DNA of 64,000 nt from JANQIO01 sp965601975 (GTDB lineage Bacteria; Pseudomonadota; Gammaproteobacteria; Pseudomonadales; Halieaceae): NCBI GenBank assembly GCA_965601975.1, contig OZ271856.1, forward strand, positions 3,038,001-3,102,000. Direction: 5' to 3'. Positions 57,432 to 64,000 of this stretch are shown piece by piece. The notes under the pieces were generated by a model that was not told the origin of the DNA, searched no databases, and was given only the letters and a program-made list of their open reading frames with translations. The first letter of the stretch is position 1. Every line of letters begins with the position of its first letter. The position numbers were made by a program, and so were the translations under genes.

Positions 57432-59597
57432 CTAACGAGCCTTCATGGCCGCGGCGGTCTTGGCTTTACGGGCCAGTTGCACGAACTCGGTGCGGTAGCC
57501 GTAAGGGTCCTTGCCCTTGGTTTGCTGGGCCAGTTCGATGACGTCGTCGTAGTCGAAGTCGCCGGTGTACTTGCCGCCCTTCAGCACCTGGGCGAAGCCT
57601 GCGACCGCGGTGGCGAAGCCGGTCTCGCCCGAGAGTTCGGTGCGGTCCTTCTTCGTGATGGGCCGGGTGATCAGCTTCGAGGTGTCTTCATCCGGCAGCT
57701 TGTAGCGGATCTTCAGGAAGGCGTACTCATTGCCCTTGCCGGATACCTCGGCCTTGGGCGCGTAGCGGCTCGCCTCAATCTGGCGGGCGTCGCTGCCCAC
57801 CGGGGTGAACTCGTAGATCGCCGTTACCGTGTGGCCGGCGCCGATATCGCCTGCATCCACCGCGTCGTTGTTGAAGTCCTCGCGGTTGAGGTGGCGGGTC
57901 TCGTAACCGATCAGCCGGTACTCGGCGACCGTGGCCGGGTTGAACTCCACCTGCAGCTTCACATCCTTGGCGATGGGGAACAGCGTGGACGTGGCCTCGT
58001 TCACCAGCACCTTCTGCGCTTCGCTCAAGGTATCGATGTAGGCGGCAACGCCATTACCGTTCTGGGCCAGCGTCTGCATCATCGCGTCCTGGTAGTTGCC
58101 TTGCCCAAACCCAAGCACGGAGAGGAATATCCCCTTGTCGCGCTTACGCTCGATAAAGGACTGCAGCTCGCGCTGGTTGGTGATGCCCACGTTGAAGTCG
58201 CCGTCGGTGGCGAGAATTACCCGGTTGATGGCGTTCTCGTCGAACTGGTTCTCGGCCAGTTCATAGGCAAGGCGAATACCCTGGGCGCCGGCGGTGGAAC
58301 CGCCTGCGCTCAACTGGCGCATGGCGTTGAGGATTTTCTGCTTTTCCCTTACCGGGGTGGGTTCCAGCACCGTGCCGGCGGCGCCGGCATAGACGGCGAT
58401 GGCCACCGTGTCATCCGGATCCAGCGTAGACAGCAGCATCTCCATGGACTGCTTCACCAGCGGCAGCTTGTCGGCGCTGTTCATGGAACCCGACACGTCC
58501 AAAAGGAACACCAGGTTGGAACGCGGCTTGGCCTCCGGCGCGATGTCGTAGCCCTTGATGCCAATGCGCATCAGCTGTCGGCCGTCGGCCCAGGGAGAAT
58601 CCACCACCGCGACAGACGGCTCAAACGGCTGCGACTTCGAATTGGGCAGCAGGTAGTCGTAGTCGAAGTAGTTGATCAACTCCTCGGCCCGCACTGCATC
58701 GCTCTGCGGCAGCACGCCCGAATTGAGCTGGCGGCGCACGAAGCTGTAGCTGGCGGTGTCCACGTCGGCGGAAAAGGTAGAGACCGGCTCCTCGGACACC
58801 AGCTTCACACGGTTCTGCTCGAATTCCTCGAACTTGTCGCGGCCCACTTCCTCGTAGCCGGGCACCACCGGGATGGGAATGATTTCCGGCTGTGCGTAGC
58901 TTTGGGTCACGCCGCCGGCGTCCGTCGGGGGGGTCACCAGATGGGACATGGCGCCGAGATCGGACCTGCGTTTGGCCATGGACTGCGGCGGTGCTGCCCC
59001 TCGTGCCTGCTCGGCGGGAGCGGCCGCTGCCGCTTCCGCCTCCATCAGGGGCTGCGGCCGTGACACGACATTGGCGGCAATGTCTGCATCTCGCTCCGGC
59101 CTGTCAGCCAGATCGCTCTTGATTTCATATTGCGCAATTGGCTCCGCCTTGAGTTCTTCCACGCGCTGCTCCGAAGCCGTCGCTCCCTCGCCCGGCACCG
59201 GGCGGGACAACACCTCGTCGAGTTCGCGAGCCGGCCCCTGGCTGGTACCGCCGGGGATATAAATCTGCGGGTCGCCGGGTACAGTGGGCTGCTGGAGGCT
59301 GATGCCCACCGCGACGGCGACCACGGTGGCCGTGGCCACCCCCGAATACATAAGCTTCTGGTTGAATGGAATCATGCTGTTCTCCTTGTCGTCGTTGCTT
59401 CCGACAATGAGACGCAGCCAACCCAGGAATCCTTGGGGCTTTTTTTCTTCTTCTTTTTCATGGACTTGCGCGTGCTCGGCCTCAAACGCCTCGCGCGCCA
59501 TGGCAATCGCCCGGCGCTTGGCGTCGGGGTCAGGCGGCGGGATGTCGCCGTTCAATTGCTCGCGCAATTGCTGGTCGATGTGGTCGTCGTCAGTCAT
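57432..59597 (-). CDS. vWA-domain membrane protein (YfbK-like), partner of an ECF sigma factor
   Basis: This 721-residue protein has a cytoplasmic N-terminus (about 1-80), one transmembrane helix (about 82-100), a proline/glutamine-rich linker, and a von Willebrand A domain from about 350, with MIDAS DVSGSMNSADKL and later DGDFNVGITNQRELQ. A YfbK/DUF3520-like C-terminal region follows. Its first codons overlap the ECF sigma gene stop (ATGA), so the two are coupled. The N-terminal segment IDQQLREQLNGDIPPPDPDAKRRA is in the position of an anti-sigma domain, but I see no zinc-binding motif. It may link surface adhesion to sigma activity; that is inference. Confidence 0.8.
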   Translation of the reverse strand: MTDDDHIDQQLREQLNGDIPPPDPDAKRRAIAMAREAFEAEHAQVHEKEEEKKPQGFLGWLRLIVGSNDDKENSMIPFNQKLMYSGVATATVVAVAVGISLQQPTVPGDPQIYIPGGTSQGPARELDEVLSRPVPGEGATASEQRVEELKAEPIAQYEIKSDLADRPERDADIAANVVSRPQPLMEAEAAAAAPAEQARGAAPPQSMAKRRSDLGAMSHLVTPPTDAGGVTQSYAQPEIIPIPVVPGYEEVGRDKFEEFEQNRVKLVSEEPVSTFSADVDTASYSFVRRQLNSGVLPQSDAVRAEELINYFDYDYLLPNSKSQPFEPSVAVVDSPWADGRQLMRIGIKGYDIAPEAKPRSNLVFLLDVSGSMNSADKLPLVKQSMEMLLSTLDPDDTVAIAVYAGAAGTVLEPTPVREKQKILNAMRQLSAGGSTAGAQGIRLAYELAENQFDENAINRVILATDGDFNVGITNQRELQSFIERKRDKGIFLSVLGFGQGNYQDAMMQTLAQNGNGVAAYIDTLSEAQKVLVNEATSTLFPIAKDVKLQVEFNPATVAEYRLIGYETRHLNREDFNNDAVDAGDIGAGHTVTAIYEFTPVGSDARQIEASRYAPKAEVSGKGNEYAFLKIRYKLPDEDTSKLITRPITKKDRTELSGETGFATAVAGFAQVLKGGKYTGDFDYDDVIELAQQTKGKDPYGYRTEFVQLARKAKTAAAMKAR

Positions 59598-60148
59598 ACC
59601 TCAATACCTCCCTCGGCCAGTGCGAGGCGGTAGCGTTTCCTGAATTCGTGCAGGCGCCAGGACACGGTGGATTCCTTCACCTCGAGCACGGCGGCGGCCT
59701 CACCGTGTGTGAGGCCTTCAGCGTGGACCAGGAGCAAGGTTTCCTTGATCCCCTCCGGCAGGTCGTCGAGCTTTTTCAGAAGCTCCCACAGAAAGGCGCG
59801 GTGCTCCACGTCGTGGGAGCTGCCGGCGCCTCGTTCCACGGCGGCCTGCTCCACCGCGGCGTCGAATTCCTCCCCCACGTGGCGACCCTGGGCCCGGGCC
59901 CAGTCTTTCGCGCAGTTCACCACCACCCGGTACAGCCAACTGGTGAAGGCGGACTCGAATCGATAGGACGACAGCGCCCGGGCCAGCTTGATGCAGGCCT
60001 GCTGGGTGATGTCTTCCGCGTCCGCCGGGTTGCCGCTCCACTTGTAGGCGAAGCGGTAGAGGGTGTCGTAATGCGCCTCGAGCAATGCTTCGAAAGCGTC
60101 TGCGTCACCGGCCTGGGCGGCGCGAATCAGCGCGTCGTCGTCCGTCAA
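59594..60148 (-). CDS. ECF-family RNA polymerase sigma factor
   Basis: This 184-residue sigma factor has region 2 (EAHYDTLYRFAYKWSGNPAD, then EDITQQACIKLARAL and SWLYRVVVNCAKDWAR) and region 4 (LEVKESTVSWRLHEFRKRYRL with the helix-turn-helix HGEAAAVLEVKESTVSWRL). These bind the -10 and -35 promoter elements. It overlaps the vWA membrane gene by 4 bp; such coupling usually means that the second gene encodes the regulator of sigma activity. It is leftward and divergent from the orphan mystery protein A. Confidence 0.9.
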   Translation of the reverse strand: MTDDDALIRAAQAGDADAFEALLEAHYDTLYRFAYKWSGNPADAEDITQQACIKLARALSSYRFESAFTSWLYRVVVNCAKDWARAQGRHVGEEFDAAVEQAAVERGAGSSHDVEHRAFLWELLKKLDDLPEGIKETLLLVHAEGLTHGEAAAVLEVKESTVSWRLHEFRKRYRLALAEGGIEV

Positions 60149-60261
60149 CAGAGGTCCTCTCTGGTGATAAGACGCACCTTAGGGGAAATTCCTTGGGGAC
60201 CAAAATCCCGTCGGCTGCTTCGTACTAATAGATATCGCATATAAATGATTTTATGGGCGAT

Positions 60262-60303
60262 TTATTATCGTTTTTAAGCGATAATAAAGATCCTTATTAT
60301 CGC
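60262..60303. promoter_or_regulatory. AT-rich operator with three half-sites
   Basis: GCGATAATAA (60278-60287) and TTATTATCGC (60294-60303) form a perfect 10-bp inverted pair around AGATCC, and a third TTATTATCG lies at 60262-60270. The site is just upstream of the AGGTG ribosome site and start of the Xre-type gene, which probably represses itself here. The surrounding 100 bases are unusually AT-rich for this genome. Confidence 0.65.
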
Positions 60304-60318
60304 TAATAGGTGAACAAT

Positions 60319-60786
60319 ATGCGTTCGAGTGACCGTGCCAACGCCCGGAGGCACCTCGATAAACGATTGAATTCATTAAGGAATTCAACGGAATTTGAGC
60401 GCCCGCCGAAAGGCTGGGTCCGCGCCATTCGCCAGGCACTGGGCATGACCACTGCGCAACTGGGTAAACGGCTGGGTGTCACCCAGTCCCGCGCGTTTGA
60501 TATCGAAAAGTCCGAAGTCGCCGGCACGCTGTCCCTCGCCTCTCTGGAGCGGGCGGCCAATGCGCTCGACTGCCGAGTCGTCTATGCCCTTGTGCCAAAA
60601 GAGCCACTCGAAGACCTGGTGCAGGAGCGCGCTGCGCTTGTCGCCAGGAAGCGGCTCGACAATGTCAGCCACAGCATGGCACTGGAGGATCAGCGCGTGA
60701 GTGAGCCGGAACAGGCCTACCAGGTCGAGGAGCTAGTCCGCAGTCTGCTGAGCGGGCGCGGATCGCTGCTCTGGAATGAGGAGTGA
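60319..60786 (+). CDS. Mobile mystery protein A (orphan)
   Basis: This protein of about 155 residues has an Xre-type helix-turn-helix (about 45-66: TTAQLGKRLGVTQSRAFDIE) followed by SEVAGTLSLASLERAANAL and the LDCRVVYALVPKEPLEDLV segment diagnostic of mobile mystery protein A. This protein is normally encoded beside mobile mystery protein B, a Fic-domain protein. I see no Fic motif after it; the next 100 bases hold only a repeat-like remnant. ATG 60319 has AGGTG 5 bases upstream. It could be a remnant of a toxin-antitoxin-like pair or a decoy antitoxin. AT-rich upstream DNA suggests transfer. Confidence 0.78.
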   Translation: MRSSDRANARRHLDKRLNSLRNSTEFERPPKGWVRAIRQALGMTTAQLGKRLGVTQSRAFDIEKSEVAGTLSLASLERAANALDCRVVYALVPKEPLEDLVQERAALVARKRLDNVSHSMALEDQRVSEPEQAYQVEELVRSLLSGRGSLLWNEE

Positions 60787-60863
60787 GCGACGGCGTCGGC
60801 GATGCCGTGAGACTGAACGAAAATGAGGAAAGGGATGCGCCATCGAGTGAGCGCAATGGAACG

Positions 60864-60889
60864 AGAAAAGTAGACTGTCCCCGAATTCG
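60864..60889. repeat. GTAGACTGTCCCCGAATTC remnant
   Basis: This 26-bp stretch, abutting the P450 stop codon, resembles terminal motifs I recall near REP-associated Y1 transposases and occurs once in the window. It lies where mobile mystery protein B would be expected. It is reported as a possible deletion scar or mobile-element end; the assignment is from memory, not from a database. Confidence 0.35.
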
Positions 60890-62104
60890 TTAGTCGCCGG
60901 TACTTAGCCAGCAACTGGCCATGCCGCGGAACGTGGGGGTGGCGGCCATCTCGAGGCCCTTGTCGCTGAAGGCGAGATTCGGGAAGCGCAGCAACAGGCG
61001 ATAGATCGCCTCACCCCCTTCCAGTCGCGCGAGCGATGCCCCCAAGCAGTGGTGGCGGCCGCCGCCGAAGGCCTGATGGGGAACCTGTTCACGCTCAATA
61101 TCGAACCGATCGGGGTCGGCATAGACCGCCGGGTCGCGATTGGCGCCGGCCAGCGACACACTCAGCGCTTCACCCTTGCGAATGGGGCAGCCGCGAATCT
61201 CGGTATCTTCGTGGGTGATGCGACCGGAATTGGTCACCGGGGAATCGTAGCGCAGCACCTCTTCCACCATGGCGCCAAGAAGCTCGGGATTGGCGAGCAC
61301 TTTCTGCAATTGCTCGGGGTGTTCCAGCAGCGCGCGCACGCCGTTACCAATCATGTCGGTGGTGGTGACATTGCCCGCCACCAGCAGCAGGTTGCACTGG
61401 TTGATAATGTCCTCTTCGCTGAGGTGTTCGCCGTCGGCTTCCGCCGAAATCATCTGCGAGATCAGATCCGGCCCGGGCTGCTTGCGGCGCGCCGCGATCT
61501 GCTCACGGAAAAAGGCATACAGCGCCGCCCAGGCGGCCTCCCCCTCGGCCAGCTGCTGCTCTGTGGGCGCCGGGTTAAAGCTGACCGGGATGATCGCGTC
61601 GGACCATTGCTTGAACTCCGCGTGGCGCTCGGCGGGAATGCCCATCATCTCGGCAATCACCACCGTGGGCACGGGGCCCGCGTAGTCGGCGATCAGGTCG
61701 AACTCCGGGCCCTCGATCTGGTCGAGCTGCGCCTCGATCACTTCGACAATGCGATCGTGCCAGGCGTTCACCGCTCTCGGGGTAAAGATGTCATTGACCA
61801 GGCTGCGCAGGCGGCGGTGCTCGGGATTATCGGCCAGCAGCATGCTCGGCTCTTCCTCCTCGTCGCCGACCAGTATGCGGGCGAAGCTGTCTTCCCGGGA
61901 CTTGCGCGGGTCAGACACATAATCAGGGTCACGCAGGATGCGCCTGACCTCGTCGTACTCGGTGAAGACGAAACGGTTGAGGGTGGTGTCGTGGTGGATG
62001 GGCTCACGCTCGCGCAGGATTTTCAGCACCGGGTACGGGTCTTCCTTGAAGCGCTCGTCCAGGTTGGTCAGCTCGAGCCCGGTGGGTACGGGTTCATCCG
62101 CCAT
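60890..62104 (-). CDS. Cytochrome P450
   Basis: This 404-residue bacterial class I-type P450 would oxidise a hydrophobic substrate using a separate ferredoxin and reductase, none of which is encoded nearby. The I-helix oxygen-binding motif is LLLVAGNVTTTDM, with AGxxTT intact. The ExxR motif is in EEVLRYDSPV. The haem loop is FGGGRHHCLGASLAR with the thiolate cysteine near residue 351. Length is normal and the start is MADEPVPTGLEL. It is monocistronic and convergent with the mystery protein A gene. Substrate unknown; terpenoid, fatty acid or steroid are typical. Confidence 0.92.
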   Translation of the reverse strand: MADEPVPTGLELTNLDERFKEDPYPVLKILREREPIHHDTTLNRFVFTEYDEVRRILRDPDYVSDPRKSREDSFARILVGDEEEEPSMLLADNPEHRRLRSLVNDIFTPRAVNAWHDRIVEVIEAQLDQIEGPEFDLIADYAGPVPTVVIAEMMGIPAERHAEFKQWSDAIIPVSFNPAPTEQQLAEGEAAWAALYAFFREQIAARRKQPGPDLISQMISAEADGEHLSEEDIINQCNLLLVAGNVTTTDMIGNGVRALLEHPEQLQKVLANPELLGAMVEEVLRYDSPVTNSGRITHEDTEIRGCPIRKGEALSVSLAGANRDPAVYADPDRFDIEREQVPHQAFGGGRHHCLGASLARLEGGEAIYRLLLRFPNLAFSDKGLEMAATPTFRGMASCWLSTGD

Positions 62105-62197
62105 AAAAATCTCCTGTGGCGACAGGTGCCGCCAGCCTGCCAGCAGGCTATCCTAATTGCCTGGGTAATTTCGACACCACAATAACAGGGAGCCCCG

Positions 62198-63055
62198 ATG
62201 AAATACCTCGCTACCGCGCTGCTCGGCCTGCTTATTTCGGGTTGTGGACAACAACCTGAACCCGCAGCCCCCTCCGAACCCGCCGCCACCGGTGGCAGCT
62301 GGCAAGTCGACTTCTTCGACGACTTCGACAGCTTCAACCCGGACAACTGGCAGGACCAGCAGATCTGGGTGAACGAGGAGAAACACTGCTACGTGCCCGA
62401 CGGCGAGTACGGCACCCGCGAGGTCAGCGACGGGACCCTGAAGATTCGGTTGATCAACCTGGGCGAGCCGCGCCCCTGCGCCATGCTCAACAAGGCGGGT
62501 GAAACCGCGCCGCCGACGCCCTACGTGGCCGGCCGCATCATCTCCAAGAACCGCAAGGAGTTCATCCAGGGTAAATGGACCGCGCGGCTGCGGGTGCCCA
62601 ACAACGGCCAGGCCAGCATGTTCCCCGCCTGGTGGCTGCTCGGCGCCCAGAACAACGAACCGCCCGTGGACGAGCCCGACGAGAACGTGTGCTGGCCCAT
62701 GACCGGCTCCGGCGAGATCGACATCTTCGAACACCACGGCGACCATGGCCCCGACCAGTTCACCACCGGCGCCATTCGCAGCGAGGGCAACTGCGACGGC
62801 GGCGACTGGCGCAGCCTGCGGGTCGACCGGCCAGTCACGCTGGGGGAATTTCACGAGTACTCGGTGGAGTGGTCAGGCGGTGACCTGATCTACCGCGTGG
62901 ACGGCGAGGAAGTGCATCGCAACGTCGGCCACGGTGATGACTACCCGGAGCCGATGTTTGCGCTACTCAATTTCGCCAAGATCACCGACAGCCCCATGGA
63001 GGGCGAGTGGGTGATGGAAGTGGACTGGGTGAAACACGAGTACTGGCAGGAGTAA
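62198..63055 (+). CDS. Glycoside hydrolase family 16 lipoprotein
   Basis: This 285-residue protein has a lipoprotein signal (LLGLLISGCG) and a GH16 jelly-roll domain. The catalytic motif GEIDIFEHHG carries nucleophile Glu173, Asp175 and acid/base Glu178. Aromatic substrate-binding residues are seen in MFPAWWLLG and FDDFDSFNPDNW. It is most like endo-beta-1,3-glucanases (laminarinase) though agarase or carrageenase cannot be excluded. As an outer-membrane lipoprotein it would trim algal polysaccharide. It is divergent from the P450 gene, 93 bp apart. Confidence 0.85.
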   Translation: MKYLATALLGLLISGCGQQPEPAAPSEPAATGGSWQVDFFDDFDSFNPDNWQDQQIWVNEEKHCYVPDGEYGTREVSDGTLKIRLINLGEPRPCAMLNKAGETAPPTPYVAGRIISKNRKEFIQGKWTARLRVPNNGQASMFPAWWLLGAQNNEPPVDEPDENVCWPMTGSGEIDIFEHHGDHGPDQFTTGAIRSEGNCDGGDWRSLRVDRPVTLGEFHEYSVEWSGGDLIYRVDGEEVHRNVGHGDDYPEPMFALLNFAKITDSPMEGEWVMEVDWVKHEYWQE

Positions 63056-63064
63056 GGTCGGACC

Positions 63065-64000
63065 CTAACGGCCAGGCAACAGCGAGCGGAGAAACTCCCC
63101 CGGCGTGAACTCCGCCAGGTCGCGCAGTTCCCCGGCGTCGAGAAAGGCGCCGTGGCATTCGATGCAGGTTTCGAAGGTGATGTGGGGTTGTCGCTCGTCG
63201 ACGGTGCGTTGCATCTCGCCGTGGCAGCGCGGGCAGGGATAGTCGCGATTCAGGTTGTGCTGCTCGCCGATGGCTGCGTCGCCGGTATCCAGTGCCGCGG
63301 CGGCCCGCTTATCGCTTAGCGCCTCTACTTCTCCTGCATCGAACCACAACCCCTGGCAGCTTCGGCAGCGGTCGACCTCGATGCCGTCGACGTGGACCTG
63401 CTCCATATCCGCATGGCATTTGGGGCAGCGAATGGCGCCGGACCAGAACGCCACCGCGCCTGCGCCGGCCACGCCCACCGTTGCTCGCCGTGCACGTTTT
63501 GGTGTCGCCGCTTCCGGTTGATGCCGATAGCAGAACAACACCACGATCATCACCGCCACCAGCACACTTACGAAGGCGTAGGACTGCACATAGGTGGCCT
63601 GCTCCGCCACCATGCCGTAGAGCTTGGAACCCATCGTATGGCCCAGGTTGGCCACCGACATATACACCGCGAACTGGGTCGCGGAAATCGCCCCGGAACA
63701 CACCGCCATGGCCAGCGCCATGGCCGCCACCATCACGATGGGCAGCAACACCACGTACAGTGAGAGCATGACCCGCACATAGGTCGTGTTTTCCCACAGC
63801 TGCTGGGTTTGCGACAGGGCAAAGGCGTGCAGCCCCACCAGGGCAATCATGACGGCCAGCGCGCCGCGGGCGCCGAGGCGGTCGATCAGCGGACCCAGGC
63901 CCAGGGCAAAGATAGCCCCCACCAGGCCCATGCCTGCCACCAGCTGCGACCACTGGGCGGCGCTGTACCCGAACAGGTTGACCGCCGCAAACGGCATCAA
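63065..64000 (-). CDS. MFS transporter fused to two zinc-ribbon (zf-TFIIB) motifs, N-terminus off the window
   Basis: The visible 311 residues are the C-terminal half of an MFS-type transporter with about five helices, followed by a soluble tail of about 130 residues. The tail contains CPKCHADMEQV, then CRSCQGLWFDAGEVEALSD, CPRCHGEMQ and CIECHGAFLDAGELRDL, that is two copies of the zf-TFIIB CxxC-x16-CxxC zinc-ribbon. The N-terminus runs past base 64000, so the gene is partial; any start near 63997 is not real. The helices resemble the AmpG/PAT-like branch. A zinc-sensing tail on a transporter is unusual. Confidence 0.7.
   Translation of the reverse strand: MMPFAAVNLFGYSAAQWSQLVAGMGLVGAIFALGLGPLIDRLGARGALAVMIALVGLHAFALSQTQQLWENTTYVRVMLSLYVVLLPIVMVAAMALAMAVCSGAISATQFAVYMSVANLGHTMGSKLYGMVAEQATYVQSYAFVSVLVAVMIVVLFCYRHQPEAATPKRARRATVGVAGAGAVAFWSGAIRCPKCHADMEQVHVDGIEVDRCRSCQGLWFDAGEVEALSDKRAAAALDTGDAAIGEQHNLNRDYPCPRCHGEMQRTVDERQPHITFETCIECHGAFLDAGELRDLAEFTPGEFLRSLLPGR

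Noticed and set aside
60783..60892. Mobile mystery protein B (Fic) after the mystery protein A gene
   Set aside because: No Fic HxFx motif or long frame exists before the P450 gene; the space is about 100 bases.

Overview
The window is a 64 kb stretch of high-GC, gene-dense chromosomal DNA with no rRNA, tRNA, prophage or intact transposase. The gene set (RapA, HrpB, sigma-32-type heat-shock control, paired acyl-CoA dehydrogenases, P450, wax-ester synthase, Tat-exported DUF1501 protein, many lipoproteins) points to an aerobic, lipid-degrading and lipid-storing gammaproteobacterium. A marine lineage such as Halieaceae is my inference; nothing in the sequence proves the genus.

Layout. 0.1-1.3 kb: an Xre/RES toxin-antitoxin pair. 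1.3-3.7 kb: membrane-anchored SNase-like nuclease, GNAT acetyltransferase, an IbpA-type Hsp20 behind a sigma-32 promoter and a ROSE-like leader hairpin, and a YtfJ-like protein. 3.7-9.6 kb: a leftward operon of a large CxxCH lipoprotein, a Tat-exported DUF1501 protein, a small lipoprotein homologous to the N-terminal part of the large one, and a SPOR protein. 9.8-16.8 kb: a GAF/HD-GYP phosphodiesterase with a large insertion, a perfect 35-bp palindrome, then a leftward TetR - two acyl-CoA dehydrogenases - amidohydrolase cluster. 16.9-27 kb: DUF3604 protein, a prokaryotic pentameric ligand-gated ion channel, a methyltransferase, an MFS transporter, a TonB-C-like protein, a wax-ester synthase with a histone-H1-like tail, and an exported phosphatase fused to a kinase-like domain. 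27-36 kb: a 28-residue membrane protein divergent from a LysR regulator, DUF3667, TatD, RapA, a lower-GC membrane gene, a SnoaL protein, an HTH protein with a basic tail, and a SutA-like protein. 36-44.8 kb: a sortase with its own LPXTG-like substrate, redox and detoxification genes (glutathione peroxidase, flavin reductase, GST, DCC thiol protein, sirtuin), an SRPBCC-SDR fusion and an epoxide hydrolase. 45-55.3 kb: thioesterase, a second Hsp20 near an Anr/FNR-like box, a Spy-like protein, cupin, HrpB, a limonene-epoxide-hydrolase/sulfotransferase pair, a tandem-thioredoxin-fold GST and a hybrid histidine kinase. 55.9-64 kb: a KAPK-repeat protein, two small lipoproteins, an ECF sigma factor coupled to a vWA membrane protein, an orphan mobile mystery protein A, P450, a GH16 lipoprotein, and an MFS/zinc-ribbon fusion cut by the right edge.

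Five intergenic regions (near 43.4, 48.3, 49.0, 55.6 and 57.3 kb) hold REP-type palindromes, several with one arm amplified into 17-19 bp tandem arrays. They explain most of the spurious repetitive reading frames.

Themes that tie genes together: lipid and xenobiotic metabolism (acyl-CoA dehydrogenases, P450, epoxide hydrolases, wax-ester synthase, SnoaL proteins), envelope surface proteins (sortase pair, DUF1501 operon, many lipoproteins), and three separate proteins with lysine/alanine/proline-rich basic segments, one of them the storage-lipid synthase. Residue numbers follow the start codon I prefer for each gene and some are approximate.
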